NCBI GenBank assembly: GCA_937927875.1
Contig: CALEYV010000044.1
Location: 1 to 16,782 of the forward strand
From: an uncultured Actinomycetes bacterium
GTDB taxonomy: Bacteria; Actinomycetota; Acidimicrobiia; IMCC26256; PALSA-555
Reading direction: 5' to 3'
DNA: 16,782 nucleotides
The notes beneath the pieces were generated by a model, which was given only the letters and a program-made list of their open reading frames with translations, was not told where the DNA came from and ran no database searches. Shown here in pieces: positions 1 through 6,339 of this stretch (position 1 is its first letter; each line of letters begins with the position of its first letter). The position numbers and the translations under genes were made by a program.

Positions 1-56
1 TCCGCGAAGGCGGCCGCACCGTCGGCGCCGGCCGCGTCACCACCATCACCAAGTAG
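1..56 (+). CDS. tuf: Elongation factor Tu, C-terminal end (partial)
   Basis: Only the last 17 codons and the TAG stop (54-56) are in the window, read in the frame starting at base 3. The residues read REGGRTVGAGRVTTITK, which matches the conserved end of EF-Tu domain 3 (usually REGGRTVGAGVV/RVTKI). EF-Tu is the GTPase that delivers aminoacyl-tRNA to the ribosome. Its position directly before rpsJ is the usual str-S10 arrangement. The gap to rpsJ is only 6 bp, so the two are very likely co-transcribed and there is no room for an S10 leader between them. The identification rests on a short stretch plus context. Confidence 0.9.
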   Translation, partial: REGGRTVGAGRVTTITK

Positions 57-62
57 CTGACG

Positions 63-389
63 ATGCCCGACTCCCGAGGCCAGAAGATCCGGATCCGGCT
101 CAAGGCCTACGACCACGAGATCATCGACCAGTCGACGAAGAAGATCGTCGAGACGGTGGTCCGCACCCAGGCCAAGGTCCGGGGGCCGGTGCCGCTGCCG
201 ACCGAGATCCGCCGCTTCACCGTCATCCGGTCGCCGCACGTCGACAAGGACTCCCGCGAGCACTTCGAGATGCGGATCCACAAGCGGCTGCTCGACATCG
301 TCGACCCGACCTCCAAGACCGTCGAATCGCTGCAGCGCCTCGACCTGCCGGCCGGCGTGGACATCGAGATCAAAATCCAGCAGGCGTAA
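63..389 (+). CDS. rpsJ: 30S ribosomal protein S10 (NusE)
   Basis: This 108-residue protein matches S10 along its whole length: KIRIRLKAYDH near the N-terminus, the IRRFTVIRSPHVDKDSREHFEMR core and the terminal VDIEIKI strand. The family is usually about 101-105 residues; the extra residues are the short N-terminal MPDSRGQ. S10 is part of the 30S head and, as NusE, also bridges the ribosome or NusB to RNA polymerase through NusG. The ATG at 63 lies 6 bp after the tuf stop. The coding sequence is followed by a 227-bp gap before rplC, which is unusual because rpsJ and rplC are normally close neighbours. Confidence 0.97.
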   Translation: MPDSRGQKIRIRLKAYDHEIIDQSTKKIVETVVRTQAKVRGPVPLPTEIRRFTVIRSPHVDKDSREHFEMRIHKRLLDIVDPTSKTVESLQRLDLPAGVDIEIKIQQA

Positions 390-424
390 GGGATCCCGCC
401 TGGCCGGCTGACCGGGCGGTCCGC

Positions 425-430
425 TAGCAT
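425..430 (+). promoter_or_regulatory. Candidate -10 element TAGCAT upstream of rplC
   Basis: TAGCAT sits in the context TCCGCTAGCAT. It agrees at 9 of 11 positions with TCCGGTAGCCT upstream of infA (12924-12934). The hexamer has the T-A-N-N-N-T form of an actinobacterial sigma-70-type -10 box. No TTGACA-like -35 is visible about 17 bp upstream. If used, it would give an rplC transcript with a leader of about 180 nt. Confidence 0.3.
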
Positions 431-528
431 CGACCCTCCGCCGGCCCCGCCGGCTCCGTCCACCCGACCGAGCTCGCCAACCGACGTCCGCGCACGCCCT
501 CCGGGAACGGCGCGGCACAACCGAGATC

Positions 529-571
529 ACGCTCCCGCCGGCGCCGGCCAGTCCCCGGACCGGGGGAGCGT
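529..571 (+). promoter_or_regulatory. Folded RNA element upstream of rplC (possible leader or attenuator)
   Basis: ACGCTCCC at 529-536 is perfectly complementary to GGGAGCGT at 564-571, giving an 8-bp outer stem. Between the arms lie the self-complementary GCCGGCGCCGGC (537-548) and the inverted pair CCCCGG-A-CCGGGG (552-564). The second competes with the outer stem for a G. No T-run follows, so a classic intrinsic terminator is unlikely. A ribosomal-protein-binding leader or attenuator is possible because it precedes rplC-rplD, and L4 regulates the S10 operon in gamma-proteobacteria. High GC raises the chance of accidental pairing. Confidence 0.35.
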
Positions 572-616
572 TCGCGTCAGGCACCGAACGACACACAGGC
601 AAGGACCACGACGACC

Positions 617-1303
617 ATGGCCGGCAAGGGCATCCTCGGGCGCAAGCTCGGCATGACCCAGGTCTGGGACGCCGAGAACCGGGTCATCCCGGTGACCGTC
701 ATCCAGGCCGGACCCTGTCGCGTCGTCCAGCTGAAGACGCCCGAGCGCGACGGCTACGCCGCGGTGCAGCTCGCCTTCGGTGCCACCAAGCCGGAGCGGC
801 TCACCAAGCCCGCGCTCGGCCACCTCAAGGCCGCCAACGTCGAGCCGGCCCGGCACCTGGCCGAGCTCCGCGTCGACGACCTCACCGGATTCGAGGTCGG
901 CCAGACCCTCGCCGCCGACACCTTCGGGGCCGGGGAGCGGGTCGACGTGACCGGCATCAGCAAGGGCAAGGGCTTCACCGGCGTCATGCAGCGCCACAAC
1001 TTCCACGGCCAAGGCGCCAGCCACGGCACCCACAAGAAGCACCGGGCCCCGGGCGCGATCGGCGCCTGCGCCACCCCGGCCCGGGTGTTCAAGGGGGTGC
1101 GCATGGCCGGCCAGCACGGCAACCGCACCGTCACCACCCTCAACCTCGAGGTCATCGAAGGCGACGCCGAGCGGGGCCTGCTGCTCGTGAAGGGGTCCGT
1201 CCCCGGCCCGAACGGCGGGCTCGTCTTCGTGCGCAACGCGGTGAAGGGCGGCCCGGCCCGCCCCGCGCCGGCGGCCGAGCCCACCGACAACGAGGCCGCA
1301 TGA
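617..1303 (+). CDS. rplC: 50S ribosomal protein L3
   Basis: The 228-residue product begins MAGKGILGRKLGMTQVWD, the standard L3 N-terminus. It carries the signature region GISKGKGFTGVMQRHNFHGQ (residues about 113-132) and the loop GAIGACATPARVFKGVRMAGQ (residues 146-166), which reaches towards the peptidyl-transferase centre. Length is slightly above the usual 205-215 because of a low-complexity Pro/Ala tail (about 213-228). L3 binds 23S rRNA early in 50S assembly. The ATG at 617 follows AAGGA at 601-605. Its stop overlaps the rplD start as ATGA (1300-1303). Confidence 0.97.
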   Translation: MAGKGILGRKLGMTQVWDAENRVIPVTVIQAGPCRVVQLKTPERDGYAAVQLAFGATKPERLTKPALGHLKAANVEPARHLAELRVDDLTGFEVGQTLAADTFGAGERVDVTGISKGKGFTGVMQRHNFHGQGASHGTHKKHRAPGAIGACATPARVFKGVRMAGQHGNRTVTTLNLEVIEGDAERGLLLVKGSVPGPNGGLVFVRNAVKGGPARPAPAAEPTDNEAA

Positions 1304-1974
1304 AGCTCGACGTCACCGCCGCCTCCGGCGCCGAAGCCGGCACCGTCGACGCCCCCGACGCCGTGTTCGGCATCGTGCCCAACCTCGCCGTCCTGCACCA
1401 GGTCGTCACGGCCCAGCTCGCGCACAAGCGGTCCGGCACCCACTCCACCAAGACCCGCTCCGACGTGGCGGGCGGCGGCGCCAAGCCGTGGCGCCAGAAG
1501 GGGACGGGCCGGGCCCGGCAGGGCTCGATCCGCGCTCCCCAGTGGCGGGGCGGCGGCATCGCGCACGGCCCGAAGCCCCGCGACTACTCGCAGCGGACCC
1601 CGAAGAAGATGGTGCGGCTCGCGCTGTGCTCCGCGCTCTCGGACCGGGCCGCCGAGCAGCGGGTGAAGGTCGTCGACGACTGGGGCATCGACGAGCCGAA
1701 GACGGCCCGGGCCGTCGAGGTCCTCGAGGCGCTCGGGCTGCGACCGTCCGGGGAGCGCTTCCCCCGGGTCCTGCTCGTCCTCGACCGGGCCGAGCACGCG
1801 GTCTGGCGGTCGTTCCGCAACCTCTCGAGCCAGGTCCAGATCTGCCTGCCCGACGAGCTGAACGCCCACGACGTCATCGTGAACGACTGGGTGGTGTTCA
1901 GCCGGGCCACCCTCGACGCCGCCGTGACCCGGTTCGAGCCGACCGCCCGGGCGCCCCAGGAGGGCGCGGCATGA
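1300..1974 (+). CDS. rplD: 50S ribosomal protein L4
   Basis: At 224 residues this is the normal bacterial length. The diagnostic extended loop is intact: KRSGTHSTKTRSDV, then GGGAKPWRQKGTGRARQGS, then RAPQWRGGGIAHGPKPRDYS. This loop lines the polypeptide exit tunnel. L4 binds 23S rRNA domain I, and in E. coli it represses its own operon through the S10 leader. Whether that happens here is unknown, since the E. coli leader position (before rpsJ) is absent. The start overlaps the rplC stop, and the stop overlaps the rplW start, both as ATGA, indicating tight translational coupling. Confidence 0.97.
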   Translation: MKLDVTAASGAEAGTVDAPDAVFGIVPNLAVLHQVVTAQLAHKRSGTHSTKTRSDVAGGGAKPWRQKGTGRARQGSIRAPQWRGGGIAHGPKPRDYSQRTPKKMVRLALCSALSDRAAEQRVKVVDDWGIDEPKTARAVEVLEALGLRPSGERFPRVLLVLDRAEHAVWRSFRNLSSQVQICLPDELNAHDVIVNDWVVFSRATLDAAVTRFEPTARAPQEGAA

Positions 1975-2264
1975 GCCGCGATCCCCGCACCGTGATCCTC
2001 AAGCCCGTGGTGTCCGAGAAGGCGTACGCCCACTACGACCAGCAGGTGTACACGTTCGTCGTCGCCGGCGACGCCAACAAGATCGAGATCAAGCACGCAG
2101 TCGAGACGATCTTCAACGTCACCGTGACGAACGTGAACACCCTCAACCGGGCCGGGAAGCGCAAGCAGAACCGGCGCACCGGGACGTGGGGCACGCGCGC
2201 GGCGCAGAAGCGCGCCGTCGTGCGGCTCGCGCCCGGCGACCAGATCGAGATCTTCGGGGGCTGA
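1971..2264 (+). CDS. rplW: 50S ribosomal protein L23
   Basis: This 97-residue protein starts MSRDPRTVILKPVVSEKAY, the typical L23 N-terminus, and includes the NKIEIKHAVETIFNVTV segment and the basic loop RAGKRKQNRRTGTWGTR. L23 sits at the tunnel exit and is the docking site for trigger factor and SRP. The ATG at 1971 is favoured by AGGAGG at 1958-1963, 7 bases upstream, and by the 4-base ATGA overlap with rplD. A much longer same-frame reading extending back into rplD is an artefact. The gap to rplB is one base. Confidence 0.96.
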   Translation: MSRDPRTVILKPVVSEKAYAHYDQQVYTFVVAGDANKIEIKHAVETIFNVTVTNVNTLNRAGKRKQNRRTGTWGTRAAQKRAVVRLAPGDQIEIFGG

Positions 2265-2265
2265 C

Positions 2266-3102
2266 GTGCCGATCCGCAAGCGCAAGCCCACCAGCGCCGG
2301 CCGGCGGTTCCAGACCGTCTCCGACTTCGCCGAGATCACCCGCGACCACCCCGAGCGGTCCCTCACCCGGCCCAAGCCCAAGACCGGGGGCCGCAACGCG
2401 GCCGGCCGCATGACGTCCCGGCACCGGGGCGGCGGCCACAAGCAGAAGTACCGGGTCGTCGACTTCAAGCGCGACAAGGACGGAGTGCCGGCCAAGGTGG
2501 CGGCGATCGAGTACGACCCGAACCGCAACGCCCGGGTCGCGCTGCTCCACTACCGGGACGGCGAGAAGCGCTACATCCTCGCTCCGGCCCAGGTCGCGGT
2601 GGGCGACCTGCTCCAGAGTGGCCGCGGCGCCGAGATCCGCCCCGGCAACGCGATGCCGATGCGCTTCATCCCGGTCGGCACCACCATCCACAACGTCGAG
2701 CTGAAGCCCGGCGCGGGCGCCAAGCTCGGTCGGGGCGCCGGCGCCGCCATCCAGCTGGTGGCCAAGGAAGGCGAGTTCGCCACGATCCGGCTGCCGTCGA
2801 CCGAGATGCGCCGCGTCCTCATCGACTGCCGCGCCACCGTCGGCGCGGTCGGCAACGCCGAGGCCACCCTCGTGAAGCTCGGCAAGGCGGGCCGCAACCG
2901 CTGGCGCGGGAAGCGGCCCCACACCCGGGGCGTCGCCATGAACCCGGTCGACCACCCGCTCGGGGGCGGCGAGGGCAAGAGCTCCGGGGGTCGCCACCCG
3001 GTGTCGCCGTGGGGCAAGCCGGAGGGGCGGACCCGCCGCAAGGGCAAGAAGTCGGACCAGCTGATCGTGCGCCGCCGCCGCAGCCGCGGCGCCCGCCGGT
3101 AG
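2266..3102 (+). CDS. rplB: 50S ribosomal protein L2
   Basis: This 278-residue protein is a full-length L2 with a GTG start one base after the rplW stop. It has the N-terminal PTSAGRRFQTV, the RNA-binding RHRGGGHKQKYRVVDF, and the C-terminal GVAMNPVDHPLGGGEGK and RHPVSPWGKPEGRTRRKGKK blocks. L2 bridges the subunits near the peptidyl-transferase centre. Histidine 230, equivalent to E. coli His229 (mature numbering), is present. The second histidine of the nearly invariant DHPH motif is leucine here (codon 2959-2961). The TAG stop is embedded in the Shine-Dalgarno sequence of rpsS. Confidence 0.97.
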   Translation: MPIRKRKPTSAGRRFQTVSDFAEITRDHPERSLTRPKPKTGGRNAAGRMTSRHRGGGHKQKYRVVDFKRDKDGVPAKVAAIEYDPNRNARVALLHYRDGEKRYILAPAQVAVGDLLQSGRGAEIRPGNAMPMRFIPVGTTIHNVELKPGAGAKLGRGAGAAIQLVAKEGEFATIRLPSTEMRRVLIDCRATVGAVGNAEATLVKLGKAGRNRWRGKRPHTRGVAMNPVDHPLGGGEGKSSGGRHPVSPWGKPEGRTRRKGKKSDQLIVRRRRSRGARR

Positions 3103-3106
3103 GAGG
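3101..3106 (+). promoter_or_regulatory. rpsS Shine-Dalgarno site fused to the rplB stop
   Basis: AGGAGG shares its first two bases with the rplB TAG stop (3100-3102). It lies 5 bases before the rpsS GTG at 3112, so it fixes that non-ATG start. The same stop/SD fusion occurs before rpsN and, in shorter form, before rplF. Confidence 0.8.
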
Positions 3107-3111
3107 GCACG

Positions 3112-3393
3112 GTGCCACGCAGCCTGAAGAAGGGCCCGTTCGTCGACGACCACCTGGCCAAGAAGGTGGAGGCGATGAACGCCAGCAACGACCGCACGGT
3201 GATCAAGACCTGGTCCCGCCGGTCCACCATCACGCCCGAGATGGTCGGCCACACCATCGCCGTCCACGACGGACGCAAGCACGTGCCCATCTACATCAGC
3301 GAGGCGATGGTGGGGCACAAGCTGGGCGAGTTCGCGCCCACCCGGACCTTCCGCTACCACGCCGGCCAGGAGCGCAGCGGGAGGAGCCGGTAG
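3112..3393 (+). CDS. rpsS: 30S ribosomal protein S19
   Basis: This 93-residue protein reads MPRSLKKGPFVDDHLAKKV at the N-terminus and contains KTWSRRSTITPEMVGHTIAVHDGRKH and MVGHKLGEFAPTRTFRYH, all hallmark S19 sequence. S19 lies in the 30S head, pairs with S13 and contacts the A-site finger. Start is GTG at 3112, placed by the AGGAGG at 3101-3106. Length is normal (about 92-94). The 3' end of the gene contains the GAGGAG (3381-3386) that serves as the ribosome-binding site of rplV, whose ATG lies 2 bp after the rpsS stop. Confidence 0.97.
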   Translation: MPRSLKKGPFVDDHLAKKVEAMNASNDRTVIKTWSRRSTITPEMVGHTIAVHDGRKHVPIYISEAMVGHKLGEFAPTRTFRYHAGQERSGRSR

Positions 3394-3395
3394 CG

Positions 3396-4109
3396 ATGCC
3401 CGACACCGACACCCGCTCGACGTCGGCCCGGCTGCGCTACGTGCGCACCTCGCCGCCGAAGATGCGCCAGGTCCTCGAGCTGATCAAGGGCCAGGACGTC
3501 GGGACCGCGCGCGACACGCTCCAGTTCTGCGAGCGGGCGGCGGCCGGCCCCATCGGCAAGCTGCTCGACTCGGCGATCGCCAACGCCGAGCACAACGACA
3601 ACATCCCCGAGGACGAGCTGTTCGTCGCCCGGGCCCAGGCCGACGAGGGCCCGATCCTGAAGCGGTGGCGGCCCCGGGCGCGCGGGCGCGGGGTGCGCAT
3701 CAACAAGCGGACCAGCCACGTGACGCTCGTGCTGGCCCGCTTCACCGCCGACGACCTCGAGCGCCGGCGGCAGGCCGACACCGCGAGCGGCCGGGGGCCC
3801 CGCCGGCCGGCCCGGCGCCGGCGCGACACCACGCCGGCCGCCGTCGAGCCCGCCGCCGAGGAGCCCGACACCGGCGACGAGGACGTGGAGGCCGAGACCG
3901 AGGACGCGGCGCCGGCGACGACCGCGGCCAAGGCCACGAAGCAGCCGGCCAAGAAGACGACCGCCAAGAAGACGACCGCCAAGAAGACGCCGGCCAAGAA
4001 GACCACGGCCAAGAAGACGCCGGCCAAGAAGACCCCGGCCGAGAAGGCCGGCCAGGCCGCCAAGAAGCAGACGCCGCGCAAGGCGCGGAAACCGAAGGAC
4101 GAGAGCTGA
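3396..4109 (+). CDS. rplV: 50S ribosomal protein L22 with a long Lys/Ala/Thr/Pro tail
   Basis: Residues 1 to about 115 are a normal L22: ARLRYVRTSPPKMRQVLELI, then NAEHNDNIPEDELFVARAQADEGP, then the beta-hairpin RPRARGRGVRINKRTSHVTLVLA that lines the exit tunnel. The protein then continues to residue 237, roughly twice the usual length. The added tail has an Arg-rich part (about 124-143), an acidic part (about 149-171) and six tandem KKTTA/KKTPA pentapeptides (186-215) resembling histone H1-like tails. Mycobacterial L22 also has an AKK-rich C-terminal extension, so the principle is known in the phylum. The ATG at 3396 follows GAGGAG; a longer upstream reading through rpsS is spurious. The stop overlaps the rpsC start as TGATG. 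Confidence 0.95.
   Translation: MPDTDTRSTSARLRYVRTSPPKMRQVLELIKGQDVGTARDTLQFCERAAAGPIGKLLDSAIANAEHNDNIPEDELFVARAQADEGPILKRWRPRARGRGVRINKRTSHVTLVLARFTADDLERRRQADTASGRGPRRPARRRRDTTPAAVEPAAEEPDTGDEDVEAETEDAAPATTAAKATKQPAKKTTAKKTTAKKTPAKKTTAKKTPAKKTPAEKAGQAAKKQTPRKARKPKDES
3951..4040 (+). repeat. Six tandem 15-bp repeats in the rplV tail
   Basis: Six head-to-tail 15-bp units start at 3951, 3966, 3981, 3996, 4011 and 4026. Each begins AAGAAGAC and encodes KKTTA or KKTPA (order T, T, P, T, P, P). A degenerate unit, GAGAAGGCCGGCCAG, follows at 4041-4055. Units differ only at silent positions and at the Thr/Pro codon, consistent with expansion by slippage or unequal recombination. The frame stays open through the array, so it is coding sequence. 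Confidence 0.95.
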
Positions 4110-5047
4110 TGGGCCAGAAGGTCAACCCGTACGGGTTCCGGCTCGGCATCACCACCGACTGGAAGTCGCGGTGGTTCGCCGACCACAAGGAGTACACGGA
4201 CAGCCTCATCGAGGACTGGAAGATCCGCGACTACCTGCGCCGCCAGCTGCCACACGCGGCGGTGAGCCGGGTCGAGATCGAGCGGACCCGGGACCGGCTC
4301 CGGGTCGACGTGTACACCGCCCGCCCCGGCATCGTGATCGGCCGCCGGGGCGCCGAGGCCGACCGGCTGCGCCAGGGCCTCTACAAGATCACCGGCAACC
4401 CGAAGATCCAGTTCAACATCCAGGAGATCAAGCAGCCCGAGCTCGACGCCACCCTCATCGCCCAGGGCGTCGCCGACCAGCTGGCCGGCCGGGTGTCGTT
4501 CCGGCGGGCCATGAAGCGGGCCGTGCAGACCGCGATGAAGGCCGGCGCGCAGGGGATCCGGGTCCAGTGCGGCGGCCGCCTCGGCGGGGCCGAGATGTCC
4601 CGGAAGGAGTGGTACCGCGAAGGTCGCGTGCCGCTGCACACGCTGCGGGCCGACCTCGACTACGGGCAGGCCGAGGCCCGCACCACCTTCGGTCGCATCG
4701 GCGTGAAGGTCTGGATCTACAAGGGCGAGATCCTCCCCTACCGGTCCGCGGCCGACGACAAGATCAGCCGCGAGGCGGCCATGGCCGTCGGCGAGACCGC
4801 CGGTGGCGAGTCCACGCCCCGCCGCCGGGTCGTCAGCGCGGGTGGGGGCCGGCGCCGGCGGGAGGAGGCGGTCGAGGTCCCGGTCGAGGCGGCGCCCGAG
4901 GAGGCGTCGCCCGAAGAGGCGACCCCGCTCGTCAAGGAGGCCGACCCCGAGCTCGAGCGGCTCCTCGCCGAGGAGGAGGAGATCGAGCGCCGCACCCGCC
5001 AGGGCCAGCACCACGAAGCACCCAAGTTCCACTCCGACGACGAATGA
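4109..5047 (+). CDS. rpsC: 30S ribosomal protein S3 with acidic C-terminal extension
   Basis: Residues 1 to about 215 are a standard S3: MGQKVNPYGFRLGI, a type-2 KH domain with the GRRG loop at residues 78-81 (PGIVIGRRGAEADRLR), then the conserved GGRLGGAEMSR and GRIGVKVWIYKGEILP. S3 helps form the mRNA entry channel and its helicase site. At 312 residues it is far longer than E. coli S3 (233) and longer than mycobacterial S3 (about 274). The extension begins Arg-rich (238-251) and becomes Glu-rich (252-295). ATG at 4109 overlaps the rplV stop in TGATG. No strong Shine-Dalgarno is visible, so initiation may depend on coupling to rplV. Confidence 0.96.
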   Translation: MGQKVNPYGFRLGITTDWKSRWFADHKEYTDSLIEDWKIRDYLRRQLPHAAVSRVEIERTRDRLRVDVYTARPGIVIGRRGAEADRLRQGLYKITGNPKIQFNIQEIKQPELDATLIAQGVADQLAGRVSFRRAMKRAVQTAMKAGAQGIRVQCGGRLGGAEMSRKEWYREGRVPLHTLRADLDYGQAEARTTFGRIGVKVWIYKGEILPYRSAADDKISREAAMAVGETAGGESTPRRRVVSAGGGRRRREEAVEVPVEAAPEEASPEEATPLVKEADPELERLLAEEEEIERRTRQGQHHEAPKFHSDDE

Positions 5048-5069
5048 GCGGACGCGCCGAGGCCCCCTC

Positions 5070-5486
5070 ATGCTGATGCCCCGCAAGGTCCGGCACCGCA
5101 AGGTGCAGCGCGGCCGCCGCCGCGGCACCGCGAAGGGTGGCACGCGGGTCAACTTCGGCGACTTCGGGATCCAGGCCCTCGAGCCGGGCTGGATCACGAA
5201 CCGCCAGATCGAGGCGGCCCGGATCGCGATGACCCGCTACATCAAGCGGGGCGGGAAGGTGTGGATCAACATCTTCCCCGACAAGCCGGTGACCCAGAAG
5301 CCGGCCGAGACGCGCATGGGCTCCGGGAAGGGCAATCCCGAGCACTGGGTCGCGGTCGTGAAGCCGGGCCGGGTCATGTTCGAGCTGGCCGGCGTGCCCG
5401 AGCAGACGGCCCGCGACGCCATGCGGCTCGCCATGCACAAGCTTCCGATCAAGACCCGCTTCGTCGTGCGCCAGGAGGAGGCGTGA
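5070..5486 (+). CDS. rplP: 50S ribosomal protein L16
   Basis: This 138-residue protein begins MLMPRKVRHRKVQRGRRRGTA and contains GWITNRQIEAARIAMTRYIKRGGKVWI and PAETRMGSGKGNPEHWVAVVKPG, all diagnostic of L16. L16 helps position tRNA in the A site. Arg82 in ETRMGSGKG corresponds to the arginine that is hydroxylated in E. coli (Arg81); whether it is modified here cannot be seen. ATG at 5070 is preferred to ATG at 5076 because family members start MLxPKR/MLxPRK and GAGG at 5059-5062 is well placed. The 22-bp gap after rpsC is larger than most in the block. Confidence 0.96.
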   Translation: MLMPRKVRHRKVQRGRRRGTAKGGTRVNFGDFGIQALEPGWITNRQIEAARIAMTRYIKRGGKVWINIFPDKPVTQKPAETRMGSGKGNPEHWVAVVKPGRVMFELAGVPEQTARDAMRLAMHKLPIKTRFVVRQEEA

Positions 5487-5704
5487 TGAAAGCGGCCGAG
5501 CTGCGAGAGCTGAACGACGCCGAGCTCGCCAACCGCGTGCGCGAGTTCCGCGAGGAGCTGTTCAACCTGCGCTTCCAGAACGCCACCGGCCAACTCGACA
5601 ACTCGACGCGAGTCGGAGACGTCCGCAAGGACATCGCGCGGTGCGAGACCCTGCTGCGCGAGCGCGAGATCGCGGCGCACGAGGCGCTGAAGGAGCAGTC
5701 ATGA
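5486..5704 (+). CDS. rpmC: 50S ribosomal protein L29
   Basis: This 72-residue helical hairpin protein contains the L29 core AELRELNDAELANRVREFREELFNLRFQNATGQLDN followed by RVGDVRKDIARCETLLRER. L29 sits beside L23 at the exit of the polypeptide tunnel. The ATG at 5486 overlaps the rplP stop as TGATG, with GGAGGAG just upstream at the end of rplP. A longer in-frame reading back into rplP is an artefact. The stop overlaps the rpsQ start as ATGA. Confidence 0.95.
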   Translation: MKAAELRELNDAELANRVREFREELFNLRFQNATGQLDNSTRVGDVRKDIARCETLLREREIAAHEALKEQS

Positions 5705-5973
5705 CCCCGACCGACCCGGCGCGCAACAACCCCCGCAAGGTGCGCGAGGGCCTCGTCGTCTCGTCGAAGATGGACAAGACCGTCGTCGTCGCCGTCACCG
5801 ACCGAGTCCGGCACCGCCGGTACGGCAAGACGGTGCAGCGGACCCGGAAGTTCTACGCCCACGACGAGACGAACGACGCCCACGAGGGGGACAAGGTTCG
5901 GCTGGCCGAGACCCGGCCCGTCTCGCGCACGAAGCGCTGGCGGGTCGTCGAGATCCTGGAGCGGGCCCGGTGA
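5701..5973 (+). CDS. rpsQ: 30S ribosomal protein S17
   Basis: This 90-residue protein contains the S17 OB-fold signature: REGLVVSSKMDKTVVVAV, then HRRYGKTVQRTRKFYAHDE, then GDKVRLAETRPVSRTKRWRVVEI. S17 is a primary 16S rRNA binder in the 30S body. The N-terminal 14 residues (MTPTDPARNNPRKV) are a short extension typical of GC-rich Gram-positives. ATG at 5701 overlaps the rpmC stop (ATGA), and the stop overlaps the rplN GTG start (GTGA), so it is coupled on both sides. Confidence 0.96.
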   Translation: MTPTDPARNNPRKVREGLVVSSKMDKTVVVAVTDRVRHRRYGKTVQRTRKFYAHDETNDAHEGDKVRLAETRPVSRTKRWRVVEILERAR

Positions 5974-6338
5974 TCCAGCAGGAATCCCGCCTCAAGGTGG
6001 CCGACAACTCGGGGGCGCGCGAGGTCCTGTGCGTGAAGGTCCTCGGCGGCACCCGCCGCCGCTACGCCGGCATCGGCGACATCTTCGTGGCGACGGTCAA
6101 GGACGCCGTGCCCGGCGCGGCGGTGAAGAAGGGCGAGGTCGTGAAGTGCGTCGTCGTCCGGACCAAGAAGGAGCGCCGCCGGCCTGACGGGAGCTACATC
6201 CGGTTCGACGAGAACGCGGCCGTGCTCATCAACGACCAGCTCCAGCCCCGCGGCACCCGTATCTTCGGCCCCGTCGGCCGGGAGCTCCGGGAACGCCGCT
6301 TCATGCGCATCGTCTCCCTCGCCCCCGAGGTGCTGTGA
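5970..6338 (+). CDS. rplN: 50S ribosomal protein L14
   Basis: At 122 residues, this is exactly the canonical L14 length. It begins MIQQESRLKVADNSGAREVLCVKV and contains GDIFVATVKDAVPG, KGEVVKCVVVRTKKE, and GTRIFGPVGRELRERRFMRIVSLAPEVL. L14 sits at the subunit interface and is the docking site for the silencing factor RsfS. The GTG start at 5970 forms a 4-base overlap with rpsQ. In E. coli this gene starts the separate spc operon, but here there is no gap for a promoter, so the S10 and spc blocks are fused. Confidence 0.97.
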   Translation: MIQQESRLKVADNSGAREVLCVKVLGGTRRRYAGIGDIFVATVKDAVPGAAVKKGEVVKCVVVRTKKERRRPDGSYIRFDENAAVLINDQLQPRGTRIFGPVGRELRERRFMRIVSLAPEVL

Positions 6339-6339
6339 C

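Larger units (their letters stand above)
390..616 (+). other. 227-bp rpsJ-rplC intergenic region
   Basis: This is the longest gap in the window and I see no plausible gene in it. Just after the rpsJ stop there is a weak bulged hairpin (396-419: CCGC, bulge, CCGG, loop CTGA, CCGG, GCGG). A promoter-like TAGCAT lies at 425-430. A large folded element with a perfect 8-bp outer stem occupies 529-571. A Shine-Dalgarno-like AAGGA at 601-605 precedes the rplC ATG. The layout suggests a promoter with a structured 5' leader for rplC and downstream genes. That is inference; none of these elements matches a named leader family that I can recognise. Confidence 0.6.

Noticed and set aside
2143..3360. 405-codon minus-strand frame opposite rplB and rpsS
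   Set aside because: It is a typical GC-rich shadow with no recognisable domain and no ribosome-binding site; the opposite strand is fully explained.
3951..4055. Tandem repeat considered as a CRISPR-like or regulatory array
   Set aside because: Units are contiguous 15-bp repeats without spacers, in frame, and encode the L22 tail.
3437..5197. 586-codon minus-strand frame opposite rplV, rpsC and rplP
   Set aside because: The product is an artefact of codon bias and the L22 repeat (VFLAxVFLA-like runs), with no family resemblance.
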